DNA from: JAICLL01 sp035252155
Lineage (GTDB): Bacteria; Planctomycetota; Planctomycetia; Pirellulales; JAICIG01
Direction of reading: 5' to 3'
DNA: 45,786 nt
NCBI GenBank assembly: GCA_035252155.1
Contig: DATFDL010000744.1
Coordinates: 1-45,786, forward strand
In this document: positions 31,101 to 43,100 of the stretch, piece by piece
Numbering within the stretch: the first letter of the stretch is position 1
Layout of the letters: every line of letters starts with the position of its first letter
Notes under the pieces: generated by a model
Seen by the model: only the letters and a program-made list of their open reading frames with translations
Database searches by the model: none
Told to the model about the DNA's origin: nothing
Translations under genes and position numbers: made by a program

Positions 31101-34100
31101 AGCACCTGGGGAAATCCCGGCAGCGGCGGCTTTTTGGGGGCGGCCCACGCGCCATTCCGCCTGGTCGGCGATCGCGGGCAGCGGCTGGCCGGCGACATGG
31201 TGCTGGACGGCATCACCGTCGAGCGGCTGCGCGACCGCACCCAACTATTGAACTCGTTCGACAACTTCCGCCGCCAGGCCGACGCCAGCGGCGTGATGGA
31301 CGGCATGGACGCGTACACCCAGCAGGCGATGGGCATTCTGACCAGCTCGGGCCTGGCCGACGCGCTGGATCTGTCGAAAGAAGATCCCCGCGTTGTCGAG
31401 CGCTACGGCAAGAACGACCCCACCTATCAGCGCGACGGCGCGCCGCGGATGGTCGAAACGTTTTGCGTCGCCCGACGGCTCGTCGAGGCCGGCGCCCGCG
31501 TGGTCTCGATGAACTTCAGCCGCTGGGACTGGCACGGTCCCGACGGCATGAACTACGTGCAAGGCCGGATCGACATGCCGTTGCTCGACCAAGCGCTCTC
31601 GGCGCTGGTGACCGATCTGCACGAGCGCGGACTCGATCGCGACGTGTCGGTGGTTTGCTGGGGCGAGTTCGGCCGCACGCCGCGCATCAACCAGCACGCC
31701 AGCCGTGACCACTGGCCGCAGGTCTCGTGCGCCATCATGGCCGGCGGCGGCATGCGCACCGGGCAGGTGATCGGCCGCACCAATCGCTTGGGCGAATACG
31801 CCGCGTCGCGGCCGGTCACGTTTCAGGAAGTCTTTGCCACGATGTTTCACAACATCGGCATCGACGTCAACACGGTGACCGCGCTCGATACCCACGGCCG
31901 TCCACAATACCTCGTCGAGTCGGGCACGCAGCCCATGCCGGAGCTGGTGTGAACGCCGCTCAGCCGACCGTCGAAATACCGCTGCTCAGCCCGCAACTGC
32001 TGGCCCAGTTGGAAAACATGGAGCTGGTCAGCCGCAAGGTCTTTCGCGGCCGGATGAAAGGCGAGCGGCGCAGCAAACGCAAAGGGCAGAGCGTCGAGTT
32101 CGCCGACTTTCGCAGCTATGTGCACGGCGACGACCTGCGGTTTATCGACTGGAACACGTACGCCCGGCTCGACAAACTCTTTCTAAAGCTGTACCTCGAA
32201 GAAGAAGACCTGCACTTCTATGCCTTAATCGACGCCAGCACGTCGATGGATTTTGGCGAGCCAAGCAAGCTGCTCTATGCCAAGCAGCTCGCGGCGGCGT
32301 TGGGCTTTATCGGGCTGGTCCGCGCCGACCGCGTGAAGATTGAAACCATTGGGCAGCCCGCCCACCAGCCGGGACCGGTATGGCGCGGCCGCCGCAGTCT
32401 GTGGCGCATGCTCGACTTTCTGCAACACCTTGAACCCGGCGAAACCACGCCGCTGGCCCAGGGAGTGAAGAACTTTTGCCTGCGCAATTCGGGCAAGGGC
32501 ATTGTGGTGCTAATCAGTGACCTGTTGGACAAGGCCGGCTTTCAAGACGCCCTACGCTATCTGGTGGCCCAGCAGATGGACGTGTACGTGATCCATGTGC
32601 TCTCGCAAGAAGAGATCGAGCCGGACGTGAAGGGCGATCTGCGGCTGATCGATTGCGAAGACGCCGACGTGGCCGAGATCACCGTCAGCGCGCCGCTTTT
32701 GAAACGCTATAAGCAAACCTTGGCGGCGTTCATCGACAGTGCCCGCGAGTTTTGCACGCGGCGGGGCATGTCGTACCTGTTGGCCAACAACCAGGTGCCC
32801 GTCGATCAGCTTATCGCCAGTTATCTGCGCAAGCGGGGGCTGGTGCGGTAACCAGCCCAGCGGCGAGTTATACTGTCCCGATAGCCGTTTTCGGGTCTGT
32901 AGGGAACGCCCTCCGTGGCGTTCCGTTGAGGGCCGTCGACGGGACATAACCGCGTTTGGCTGCTGCCTGTGGGAGAAACACCATGCGATTTCGCTCGTTG
33001 ATCTTTGTAGCCCTGCTGATTCTCTCGGCGGTATGTCCGGCGGCGGCGCAATCGGATTCGGTCCGGGCCGCCATGCAGCCGTTCGTCGATTCGGGCGACG
33101 TCGCCGGCATCGTCACCTTCATCGGCAACAAAGATGGCGTGGTCGATGTGCAGGTGCTCGGCGTGGCCGACATCGAGCAGAAGCTTCCCATGAGGCGAGA
33201 TACGATCTTCCGTATCGCTTCGATGACCAAGCCCATCACCGCCTTGGCCATCATGCAGCTTGTCGAAGAAGGCAAGCTGAACGTCGAAGACCCGGTCGAA
33301 AAATATCTGCCCGAATTCAAGGGGCAACTGCTGCTTGTTTCGAAAGAAGGCGACACCGTGACCCTCAAAAAGCCGTCGCGGCCCATCGCGGTGAAAGACC
33401 TGCTGACACATACCTCGGGCCTGCCGAATTATCCGCCGGGCCTGGCCGACGTCTACCAAAAGCGAAACCGCACGCTGAGCGAAACCACCATCGCCATCAG
33501 CCAGGCGCCGCTCGCCTTCGAGCCGGGCAGCAAATGGAGCTATTGCAACCCCGGCATCGATACGCTGGGCAGGATTGTCGAAGTGGTGTCGGGCAGGCCG
33601 TATGATGTTTACCTGGCCGAGCGAATCTTTCAGCCGCTGGGCATGATCGACACCACGCCCTATCCGACGGCCGAGCAACTGGCGCGGGTCGCCGTCACCT
33701 ATGGAAAAGAAGAAGGCCGGTTGACAGCGCGGCCCGGCGGCGTGCTTGACTATGCCGGCGGTGCCAAGCACCCGGTGCCGGCCGGCGGTTTGTTCAGCAC
33801 CGGCGACGATCTGGCGAAGCTCTACCAGTGCCTCTTGAACCACGGGACGCAGGGCGGCGTTCAGATCATCGGCGCCAAGACGCTCGCCGAGATGACGCGC
33901 GAACACACGGGCGACTTGCGCGCCGGCTTTGTCGACGGCAGCGCCTGGGGCTATGGCCTCAGCCTGGTGCGCGAGCCTCAAGGCGTGACCCAGAACCTGT
34001 CGGCCGGCAGCTTTGGCCACGGCGGCGCGTATGGCACACAAGGCTGGATCGACCCGGTCAAGGGCGTTTACACCATCTTGCTCTTGCAGCGCACGGGCCT

Positions 34101-37100
34101 TCCCAATAGCGACGGCTCGGCGATGCGCAAAGCCCTGCACGACGCCGCGGCGCATCTCGGACAGCCATGACGCGCGATGACGACGCCGGTGGCGATGATG
34201 CCCTGACCTTCTTGATGGGCAAGTTCGCCGCTCGGTTTCCCACCGATCGGCGATATGCCAAGAACCACATGTGGGCGCAGCCAGTCGCGGGTGGTTTTCG
34301 CTTCGGCTTTTCGGCCTACGCTGTGCGGCTTCTGCAGGACGTTTACTTTCTGGAGTGGTCAATCGACGCGGGTTCGTCGCTGGCCGAACGCCAGGCCATC
34401 GGCGCCATCGAAAGCTCGAAGGCCGAAAGCGAGCTGTATGCCCCGATGGCCGGGCGGTTGGCGCGGTTCAACGAACGCTTGCTCTCCGACCCGTCGGGCA
34501 TTAACGTAGACACCTACGGCGACGGTTGGCTATTTGAGATCGAGGGGCCGGGCGACACGCTGCTCTCGCCTGAAGAGTATCTGCGCCACTTGGAGGCAAG
34601 TTGGGCCGTCGCCCAACGGACCATCAAGGGGCAGATGAATGAAGATTGACACGCTCCGTTGCGAATAAACACATGACGCTTCACGGACACGTACAGAACG
34701 GAATGATCGTGGTGGATAGCCCTCTGCCATTGCCCGAAGGTGCGACGGTTGAGATTCGGGTAATTCCATCTCATGGTTCCAACGCGACGAGCGCCCGTCC
34801 GGTATTGAAGCACGCTGGAACGGTCAAGGGTCTGGGTCCTGACGCGTCAAGGCGGATCGACGAAGAGCTTTGCGGGGGTGCGAACGAGTGAATTCGTTGT
34901 TCGCAGATACGTCGTTCTTTGTTGCCTTTTTGAACGCGGACGATTTAGATCACGCGGCAGCATATGATTACATGGCGAATCATGAGGGCCAAATCGTCAC
35001 GACCGACTGGGTGCTTACGGAATTGGGGAACTACTTATCGCGTCGAAAAAATCGCGCGCACTTCCAGCCGTTCATCTGCGATTTTACTGAGGATCCGAGA
35101 GTTGTTATCGATCCCGCCACTCATGAATCGTTCGAGCGGGCAGTCGAGCTTTACGGAAATCGACCTGACAAGACTTGGTCGGTGACCGATTGCCTATCGT
35201 TTCTGCTAATGAACCGCCGCCAGTTGACGCGGGCGTTAACCTCCGATCATCATTTCGAGCAGGCCGGATTTACAATCTTGCTTGGCGATTCATCGAGACT
35301 GCCGTGATTTGTCGAGGCTAGCCTTGTCCCAACGACCGATGCCATGAATAAAAAACTCACCGTCGTCATCTCGCAGGGCCAGAGCGCCAACCCGATCAAG
35401 CGCAAGCTCGAAGAAGATCTGGTCGCCGCGCTGCTTTTCGAGCGCGGCGTTGAGGTGACGGTGATTCCGCACCTCTACGACCTGCCGCCTGACGGCACCG
35501 GCATGCTCTGCCTGCAAGGCATCACGGGCGACATGGTGCTGCTGAGTTGGCTCTATCCGCGGGCGGCGCACTGGATTCTCGACCGCAACGCCATCGGCGG
35601 GCGCGTCGGCAAGATATTGCTCGTCAGCGAGGACGACGATGAAGATGATGAGGACGAGCTCGATGACGAGATGGTCGCCGACGACAAGCCGCGCGTCATC
35701 GACAGCCGGCCGGCGCCCGACCGCACGATCTATTGTCTCGACCTGCGGGCAGCCAACAGCGTTGAGCCGTTTCTGACCGAAATCCGGCGGATCGCGGCGG
35801 AGACTTCGGTGCAGACCGTCAATGTCGACTTGATGAGCTGGATTCAGGGCTCGCCCAAGCCTGAGCAGTTGCAGCGATATCTCAATCCGCTCAACAAGGT
35901 CGCGTCGCCGTTCGGTAGTTCACACGCCGAAGGCAGTTCCGCCGGGGCATCGTTACACTCTGCCCCAGCCACCGGAACCAGTCCCCAGCCCCTAGTCCCT
36001 AGCCCCGAGTCCCTCCTCCCCGGCCCGCACCGGATCGCAGAGCCCACGGCCCGCCGCTGGTATCCGGTGATCGACTACAGTCGCTGCACAAACTGCCTGG
36101 AATGCCTCGATTTTTGCTTGTTCGGCGTCTATGGCATTTCGGGGGCCGAGACAATTCTGGTCGAACAACCTGACAATTGCCGCAAGGGGTGTCCGGCGTG
36201 CAGTCGCGTCTGCCCGGAAAACGCGATTATCTTTCCGCAACACAAATCGCCGGCGATCGCCGGCAGTCCCAACGGCGAAGCGGGCGGATTGAAAATCGAT
36301 CTCTCAAAACTGTTTGGCGCGCCGGACGCTCTACAAGTGGCTGTCCTCGAGCGCGATGTCGAGTTGGTGGCCGCCGGCAAAGAGGCGGTCGGCATGGCCG
36401 TCGGCATCCCTAAGCGCCAGACCGGCGAATTGCCGCGCGAGAAAGATGAGCTCGACAACTTGATGGACAGTCTCGACGAGCTGGCCTTGTAGTGGCATGA
36501 AAACTTCGATCGTCAGTGTTGTGGTTCTTTTCGCAGTTGCGCCAGCCGTGCTTCACGCCGACGATGCCGAGTTCGACCAGTTGGCCAAGCAATATATCGA
36601 CGAGTTCCCGGCCTTGCACCCGGTGTCGGCCACGCTGCTGGGTGATCACCGCTTCGACGGTCGGCTCGACGAAGTGAGCGAAGAGAGCCGCCAGCGCGAA
36701 GTCGACTTTTGCCGGACGTATCTCGATCGCCTCGCACAGATTCCGCGCGACAAGCTCTCGCGCGATCGGCAGGTCGATGCCGAGCTACTGGGCCAGCAAC
36801 TGCGCGCGACTATTTGGCAGATCGAGCGGCTGCGCGAGTGGGCGTCGAACCCGTTGGTTTACACCGGGCTGGCCGGCGACGCCGTTTATGGGCTCGTTGC
36901 TCGCGAGTTCGCGCCCGAGGTCGAGCGGCTGAACCACGCCGCCGAGCGGCTCGAAGCGTTTCCGCGGCTGCTGGGCCAGGTGCGCGAGACGCTCGAACCA
37001 GCCCGAGTGCCCAAAATCCATGCCGAGACGGCGGCCAAGCAGAACCGCGGCGTGCTCAGCATCATTGAGCAAATGATCGAGCGGCGGGCCGAAGTGCTCG

Positions 37101-40100
37101 ACGACGATGACCGCCGGCGGCTGCTGGCCGCCATCAAAACGGCCCGTCAGGCGGTCGAGGAGCACCAGCAATGGCTCGAAGACGAGCTGCTGCCCCACGC
37201 GACGGGTGAATTTCGGCTGGGCCGCGAGCTGTTCGATGAAAAGCTGGAGTTCACGTTTAACTCGCGGCTGTCGCGTCAAGAGATCCGGCGGCGGGCCGAG
37301 GCCGACCTTCCCCGCGTACGCGAACAAATGTGGAACATCGCCCGCGAGGTGTACGCCAAGCGAAACCCTTACACCAAATTCCCAGATAAACCCAGCAAGG
37401 CGTATCGGCAAGCGGTCATCCGCGCGGCGCTCGAAATCGCCTATGCCGACCGTCCGGCGCCTGACAAGGTGGTCGAGACGGCCCGCGAGGCATTGGCACG
37501 CTGCACGAAGTTCGTGCGCGAGAAAAACCTGGTGACGGTTCCGCCCGATCCGGTCGAGATCATCATCATGCCGGAGTTTCGCCGGGGCGTGGCGCTGGCC
37601 TATTGCGATTCGCCCGGACCGCTCGACGTGGGGCAAAAGACGTTTTATGCCGTGGCGCCGCTGCCCGACGATTGGACTTCGGCCCAGGTCGAGTCGTTTC
37701 TACGCGAATACAACGTGCGCTCGATCTACGATCTAACGGTGCATGAGGCGATGCCCGGCCATTTTTTGCAATTGGCGATCGCCAACCGCTACCCCTCGAC
37801 CTTGCGGGCGGTGCTCGCGTCGGGCGTGTTCATCGAGGGCTGGGCGGTCTACACCGAGCAGTTGATGGCCGAACAGGGGTTGCTCGACGGCGATCCGCTG
37901 ATGCGGCTGATCGCGCTGAAGTGGTATTTGCGGAGCATCGGCAACGCGCTGATCGACCAGGCGATCCATGTGGATGGCATGGATCGCGACGAGGCGATGG
38001 AGTTGATGATCGAATCGACCTTTCAAGAAGAGCGCGAGGCCGCCGCCAAATGGGTGCGTGCGCAGCTCACGTCAACGCAGCTTTCGACCTATTTTGTCGG
38101 CTATCAAGAGCACCGCGACCTGCGGGCCGAAGCCGAGCAGCGTTGGGGCGACGATTTTTCGCTCAAGCGCTATCACGACGGCGTGCTGTCGTTCGGCTCG
38201 CCGCCGGTGCGGTTTGTCCGTGCCCTGCTATTCGATCTCGACATTCCGTCGGCCGACTAATGCAACCCGAGTTTTGGCCGTCGCTGGCGCAACATCTGTT
38301 GATCGGCCTGGCCAACGGCTCGCTTTTCGCGCTGATTGCCCTGGGCTACACGATGGTCTATGGCATCGTTGAGCTGATTAATTTCGCCCACGGCGATGTA
38401 TTCATGCTCGGGGCATTTCTGGCTCTGACGCTGGTCGGCTGGTTCGGACTGGCCGAAGCGGAGCCCGCAGCGGCGGCGGCTGGCATTGTTTTGATGTTCG
38501 TGTTAGTGCCGTTGTTCTGCGCGGCGTTGAACGTGATCGTCGACCGGTTGGTGTATCGGCCGCTGCGATCGTCATCGAGACTTGCGTCGCTGGTGTCGGC
38601 CATCGGCGCGTCGCTGGTGCTGGTGAACGTGGGATTGTTTTGGGGCGGCGCGGCCGATGTCAGCTTCCCCGACCTGCTACCGAACCGTGATCTGCTGGCC
38701 AGCTCAGGGGTGCGGTTCACACTCAAGGACTTGCTGGTGGTCGTGGTTGCCGTGCCTGCGATGATTGCACTAAGCGTGTTCGTCAAGTACACGCGGCTGG
38801 GTAAGGCGATGCGCGCCGCGGCCCAAGACCCGCTGGCAGCCCAGCTTGTTGGCATCCCGGTCGAACGAACCATCACCACTTCGTTCGCGCTGGGCGGCGG
38901 GCTGGCCGGAGTGGCCGGCGTGATCTACGCGCTCTACATCAACACCATCAGCTTTCAAATGGGTTTTCAGAACGGGCTGTACGCCTTTACGGCGGCCGTG
39001 TTGGGCGGCATCGGCAACTTGCCCGGCGCGATGTTAGGCGGCCTGGTGATCGGGCTGGTGCGCTCGCTGGGAAGCGCGTATCTGGGCGAGCGCTGGACCA
39101 GCGCGGCGGTGTTCGCCATTTTGATCCTGATTTTGGTTCTTCGGCCGCAAGGTCTGTTGGGCAGCCGCCTGCGAGAGAAAGTATGAAGCCCGCGCGCGCG
39201 ATCGGCTGGTATCTGCTGGCGGCGGTGCTGGCTGGCGGCTATGTGCTGATTGCCGGCCGTGCTCCGGCGCTGGCCGACCAAGTGACCAACCTGTTTATCT
39301 TTTCGATTCTGGCGCTGGGACTCAGCGTGATTGTCGGCGATGCCGGCTTGCTGCACTTGGGCATTGCGGCGTTTTTCGGCCTGGGGGCCTACATCACGGG
39401 CGTGCTGACGGTGCCCGCCAACCCGTTTCATGCGGGCTTTTGGCTGTCGTTGGTCGCGTCTACCGTCGGCGCCGCGGCGGCGGGGCTGGTGCTCGCCGCG
39501 CCGGTGCTGCGATTGCGCGGCGACTATTTTGCCGTGGTGACGTTGGGCTTTGGTGAAGTCGTGCGGTTCGCAATGCGGAATCTCGAGGAAATCACCGGTG
39601 GCACTCGGGCCTTGAGTCCCATTCCTCCGCCGGAATTGCCCGGCTGGCTGGCCGCGGCGCTCGCGACGGTCGGCGTCGAGGCCGATTTCACCCGCGACGA
39701 CCGGCTCTATTATTGGCTGAACCTGGGTGTGCTCCTTGTGGTCGCCGCTTTGGTGCATCGGCTGCGCAGCTCGTCGCTGGGTCGCGCGTTACGGGCCGTC
39801 CGCGAAGACGAGCTCGCGGCGGCGAGCTTGGGAATCAATCGGGTGCGAGTCAAGCTGGCGGCGTTGACGATCGGTTCGGGCCTGGCCGGCCTGGCCGGAT
39901 CACTCTATGCCTACAAAATCACCAGCACGGCCAGCCCCGACGCCTTCGATTTCAGCCGGTCAGTCATCGTGCTATGCGCGGTGCTGGTCGGCGGACTGGG
40001 AAGCGTTCGCGGAACGGTTGCCGGCGTCTTCTTGGTGTTCGGTTTCGACAATCTCTTGGCGCCCTGGCTTGACCGCTGGCTGCAAAGCCAGACCGGCGCC

Positions 40101-43100
40101 GCAGATCATTCCTGGTTGGTGTTTGGCAATTGGCGGCTGATGTTCTTTGGACTCGCGTTGATTTTGTTGATGCGCTTTCGCCCGGCGGGGCTGCTGGGCA
40201 GGAGATATATTTCACGCGGTTCGTAAGGGGATGTTGATGGTTAGAATTATTCCCGGAAGGCACCGATGGGTGCCACGGCATCCGCCGCGGCGCCGTTGGG
40301 ATCGATCCGACGTGCAACATTAATCGCCGCGGCGGACGCCGTGCGACGTCGGGCCGAAGAGCAGATCCGCACGGCGTCCGTCGCAGCGAACCGCGCCTTT
40401 GCATACGACTCCATCACTCGCGCTGCGACGGATGCCGTGGCACACTGGCACACTCTTTTCCATTCCTCAATCCATCGAATGACTGAGCACCAGCCAACCC
40501 GGATTGGGAACCGTCCGTGGCTTCCGGCTGGCTGCGATTGCGATACAATCGAAGCATGCCAGAGACCGCCATGCAGATCGAGCTTGATTCTGACGCCGAG
40601 GCGGTCGCCCGACGGGCGGCCGCGTTCATCGCCGCCGAGGCGCGTACGGCCGTGGCGGCGCGGGGACGCTTCGTATTGGCCGTCAGTGGCGGAACCACTC
40701 CCTGGCAAATGCTGCGGGCGCTGGCCAATGAAGACGTGCCTTGGCCAAAACTGCATCTATTCCAAGTCGACGAACGCGTGGCCCCCGTCGGCGATGCCGA
40801 TCGCAATCTCACTCACTTGCACGAAAGTCTGCTGGAGCACACGCCGCTGGCCCGCGAGCAAATTCACGCCATGCCCGTCGAAGAAACCAATCTGGCCTCG
40901 GCCGCCGGACATTACGCCGAGACGCTGCGGCGGATCGCCGGCTCGCCGGCGGTTCTCGATCTGGCCCACCTGGGGCTGGGGCCCGACGGGCATACGGCCT
41001 CGCTCGTGCCCGGCGACCCGGTGCTGAATATTGTGGATGCCGACGTGGCATTGACCGGCGAATATCAGGGACGGCGGCGCATGACGCTGACCTACCCGAT
41101 GCTCAATCGCTCGCGCCGCGTTTTGTGGGTGGTCACCGGCAAGTCGAAGGCAGGCATGCTGCGGCGTCTGCGCGAGGGCGACCCCGCGATTCCCGCCGGC
41201 CGCATCAGCCGGCATCAAGCCCTCGTGCTGGCCGACCGCGCCGCCGCCGGCGAAACGCCTTGACACCGGGCCGGGCATCATTACGATAACGGATTCCACG
41301 TTTCCTCGGCGGTTGGGCCGCCGACGACCGAGGCGTGGCCCAGTTTGCCCTAGAAAGCGCTCGATGCCCACGATCAACCAACTGGTCAAAAAGAACCGCC
41401 GGCCGCCACGTAAGTTCAGTAAGTCGCCGGTGTTGGATAAATGTCCGCAAAAGCGGGGCGTCTGTCTGCAAGTTAAGACAATGACGCCCAAAAAGCCCAA
41501 CTCGGCTTTGCGCAAAATCGCCCGCGTGCGGCTCTCCAATGGCAAGGAAGTGACCGTGTACATTCCCGGCGAGGGGCACAGCCTGCAAGAGCACTCAATC
41601 GTGCTGGTGCGCGGCGGACGGGTGCGCGATCTGCCGGGCGTGCGCTATCACATTGTTCGCGGCGCGCTCGACACCTTGGGGGTCGAGGGCCGCAAGCAGT
41701 CGCGCAGCCTATATGGGGCTAAGAAATCGTAGGTCAGGCTTTCTAGCCTGACGGCCGCAGAAAACCGCTCAACGAAGGAATGTCAGGCTAGAAAGCCTGA
41801 CCTACATCCAACAACCACCACAACGACCGATCACCGCATGGGCCGCATCACCGCCAGCCGCGAAAAACTCGCTCCCGATCCCCGCCATGGCTCGATCCTC
41901 GCCGGCAAGTTCATCAACTGCTTGATGCACGACGGCAAGAAGGCCACCGCGCAGCGCGTGTTTTACCACGCGCTCGACATCATCAAAGAGAAAGTCAAAG
42001 ACGTCGAACCGATCGAAGTGTTTACCAAAGCGGTCGATAACGTCCGGCCCGAAGTCGAAGTCCGCTCGAAGCGCGTCGGCGGCGCCGCATATCAAGTGCC
42101 GATGCAGGTGAACCGCAACCGGCAGCAGTCGCTGGCCATCCGCTGGATTTTGGGGGCGGTGCGCGAAAAGAAGGGCCGCCCGACCCACGAAAAACTGGCC
42201 GACGAATTGGTGGCCGCTTATAATCGCGAGGGGGCGGCGGTCACCAAGCGCGAAAACGTGCATCGCATGGCCGACGCCAACAAAGCCTTCGCGCATTTCG
42301 CCTGGTAAGAACGAAACTCTATGTACGCCGTGCCGGGCCTGGTTGTCCGTCGCGGCGTTTTTATGCGCCCGCCAGATTCGTTATGATCGAGCCATGGGCC
42401 GTCCCTTAGAAAACCTGCGAAACATCGGCATCATTGCCCACATCGACGCCGGCAAGACCACGGTCACCGAGCGAATGCTCTACTACGCCGGCGCGACGCA
42501 CCGCATGGGCGACGTCGACAAGGGCACCACCGAGACCGACTACGATCCGGAAGAGCAGCAGCGCGGCATCACCATCTATTCGGCCTGCGTCACGTTTCCG
42601 TGGAAGGACGCGCGGATCAACCTGATCGACACACCGGGGCACGTCGATTTCACGGCCGAAGTCGAGCGCAGTCTGCGGGTGCTCGACGGCGGCGTGGTGG
42701 TGTTCAGCGCCCGCGAGGGAGTCGAGGCCCAGAGCGAAACCGTGTGGCGGCAGGCCGATAAGTATCATGTGCCGCGCATCGCGTTTATCAATAAGCTTGA
42801 TCGCGAGGGGGCCGATTTTTATGGCACGCTCGACGAGATCCGCGAACGGCTGGAATCGAATCCGGTGGCGGTGCAGATTCCCGTAGGCATCGGGCCGCCG
42901 CACATGCCCGGCGCGTTCCGCGGAGTGATCGACCTGATCTCGCTGAAGTTTCTGACGTTCAACGCCGAGAGCCTGGGGCAGGAAATCGTCGAGCAAGACG
43001 TACCGGCCGACATGCTCGACGATGCCAAGCTGTGGCGCGACCAGATGCTCGAAAAGCTCTACGACTACAGCAACGAGCTGATGGAGCTGGCGTTGGCCGA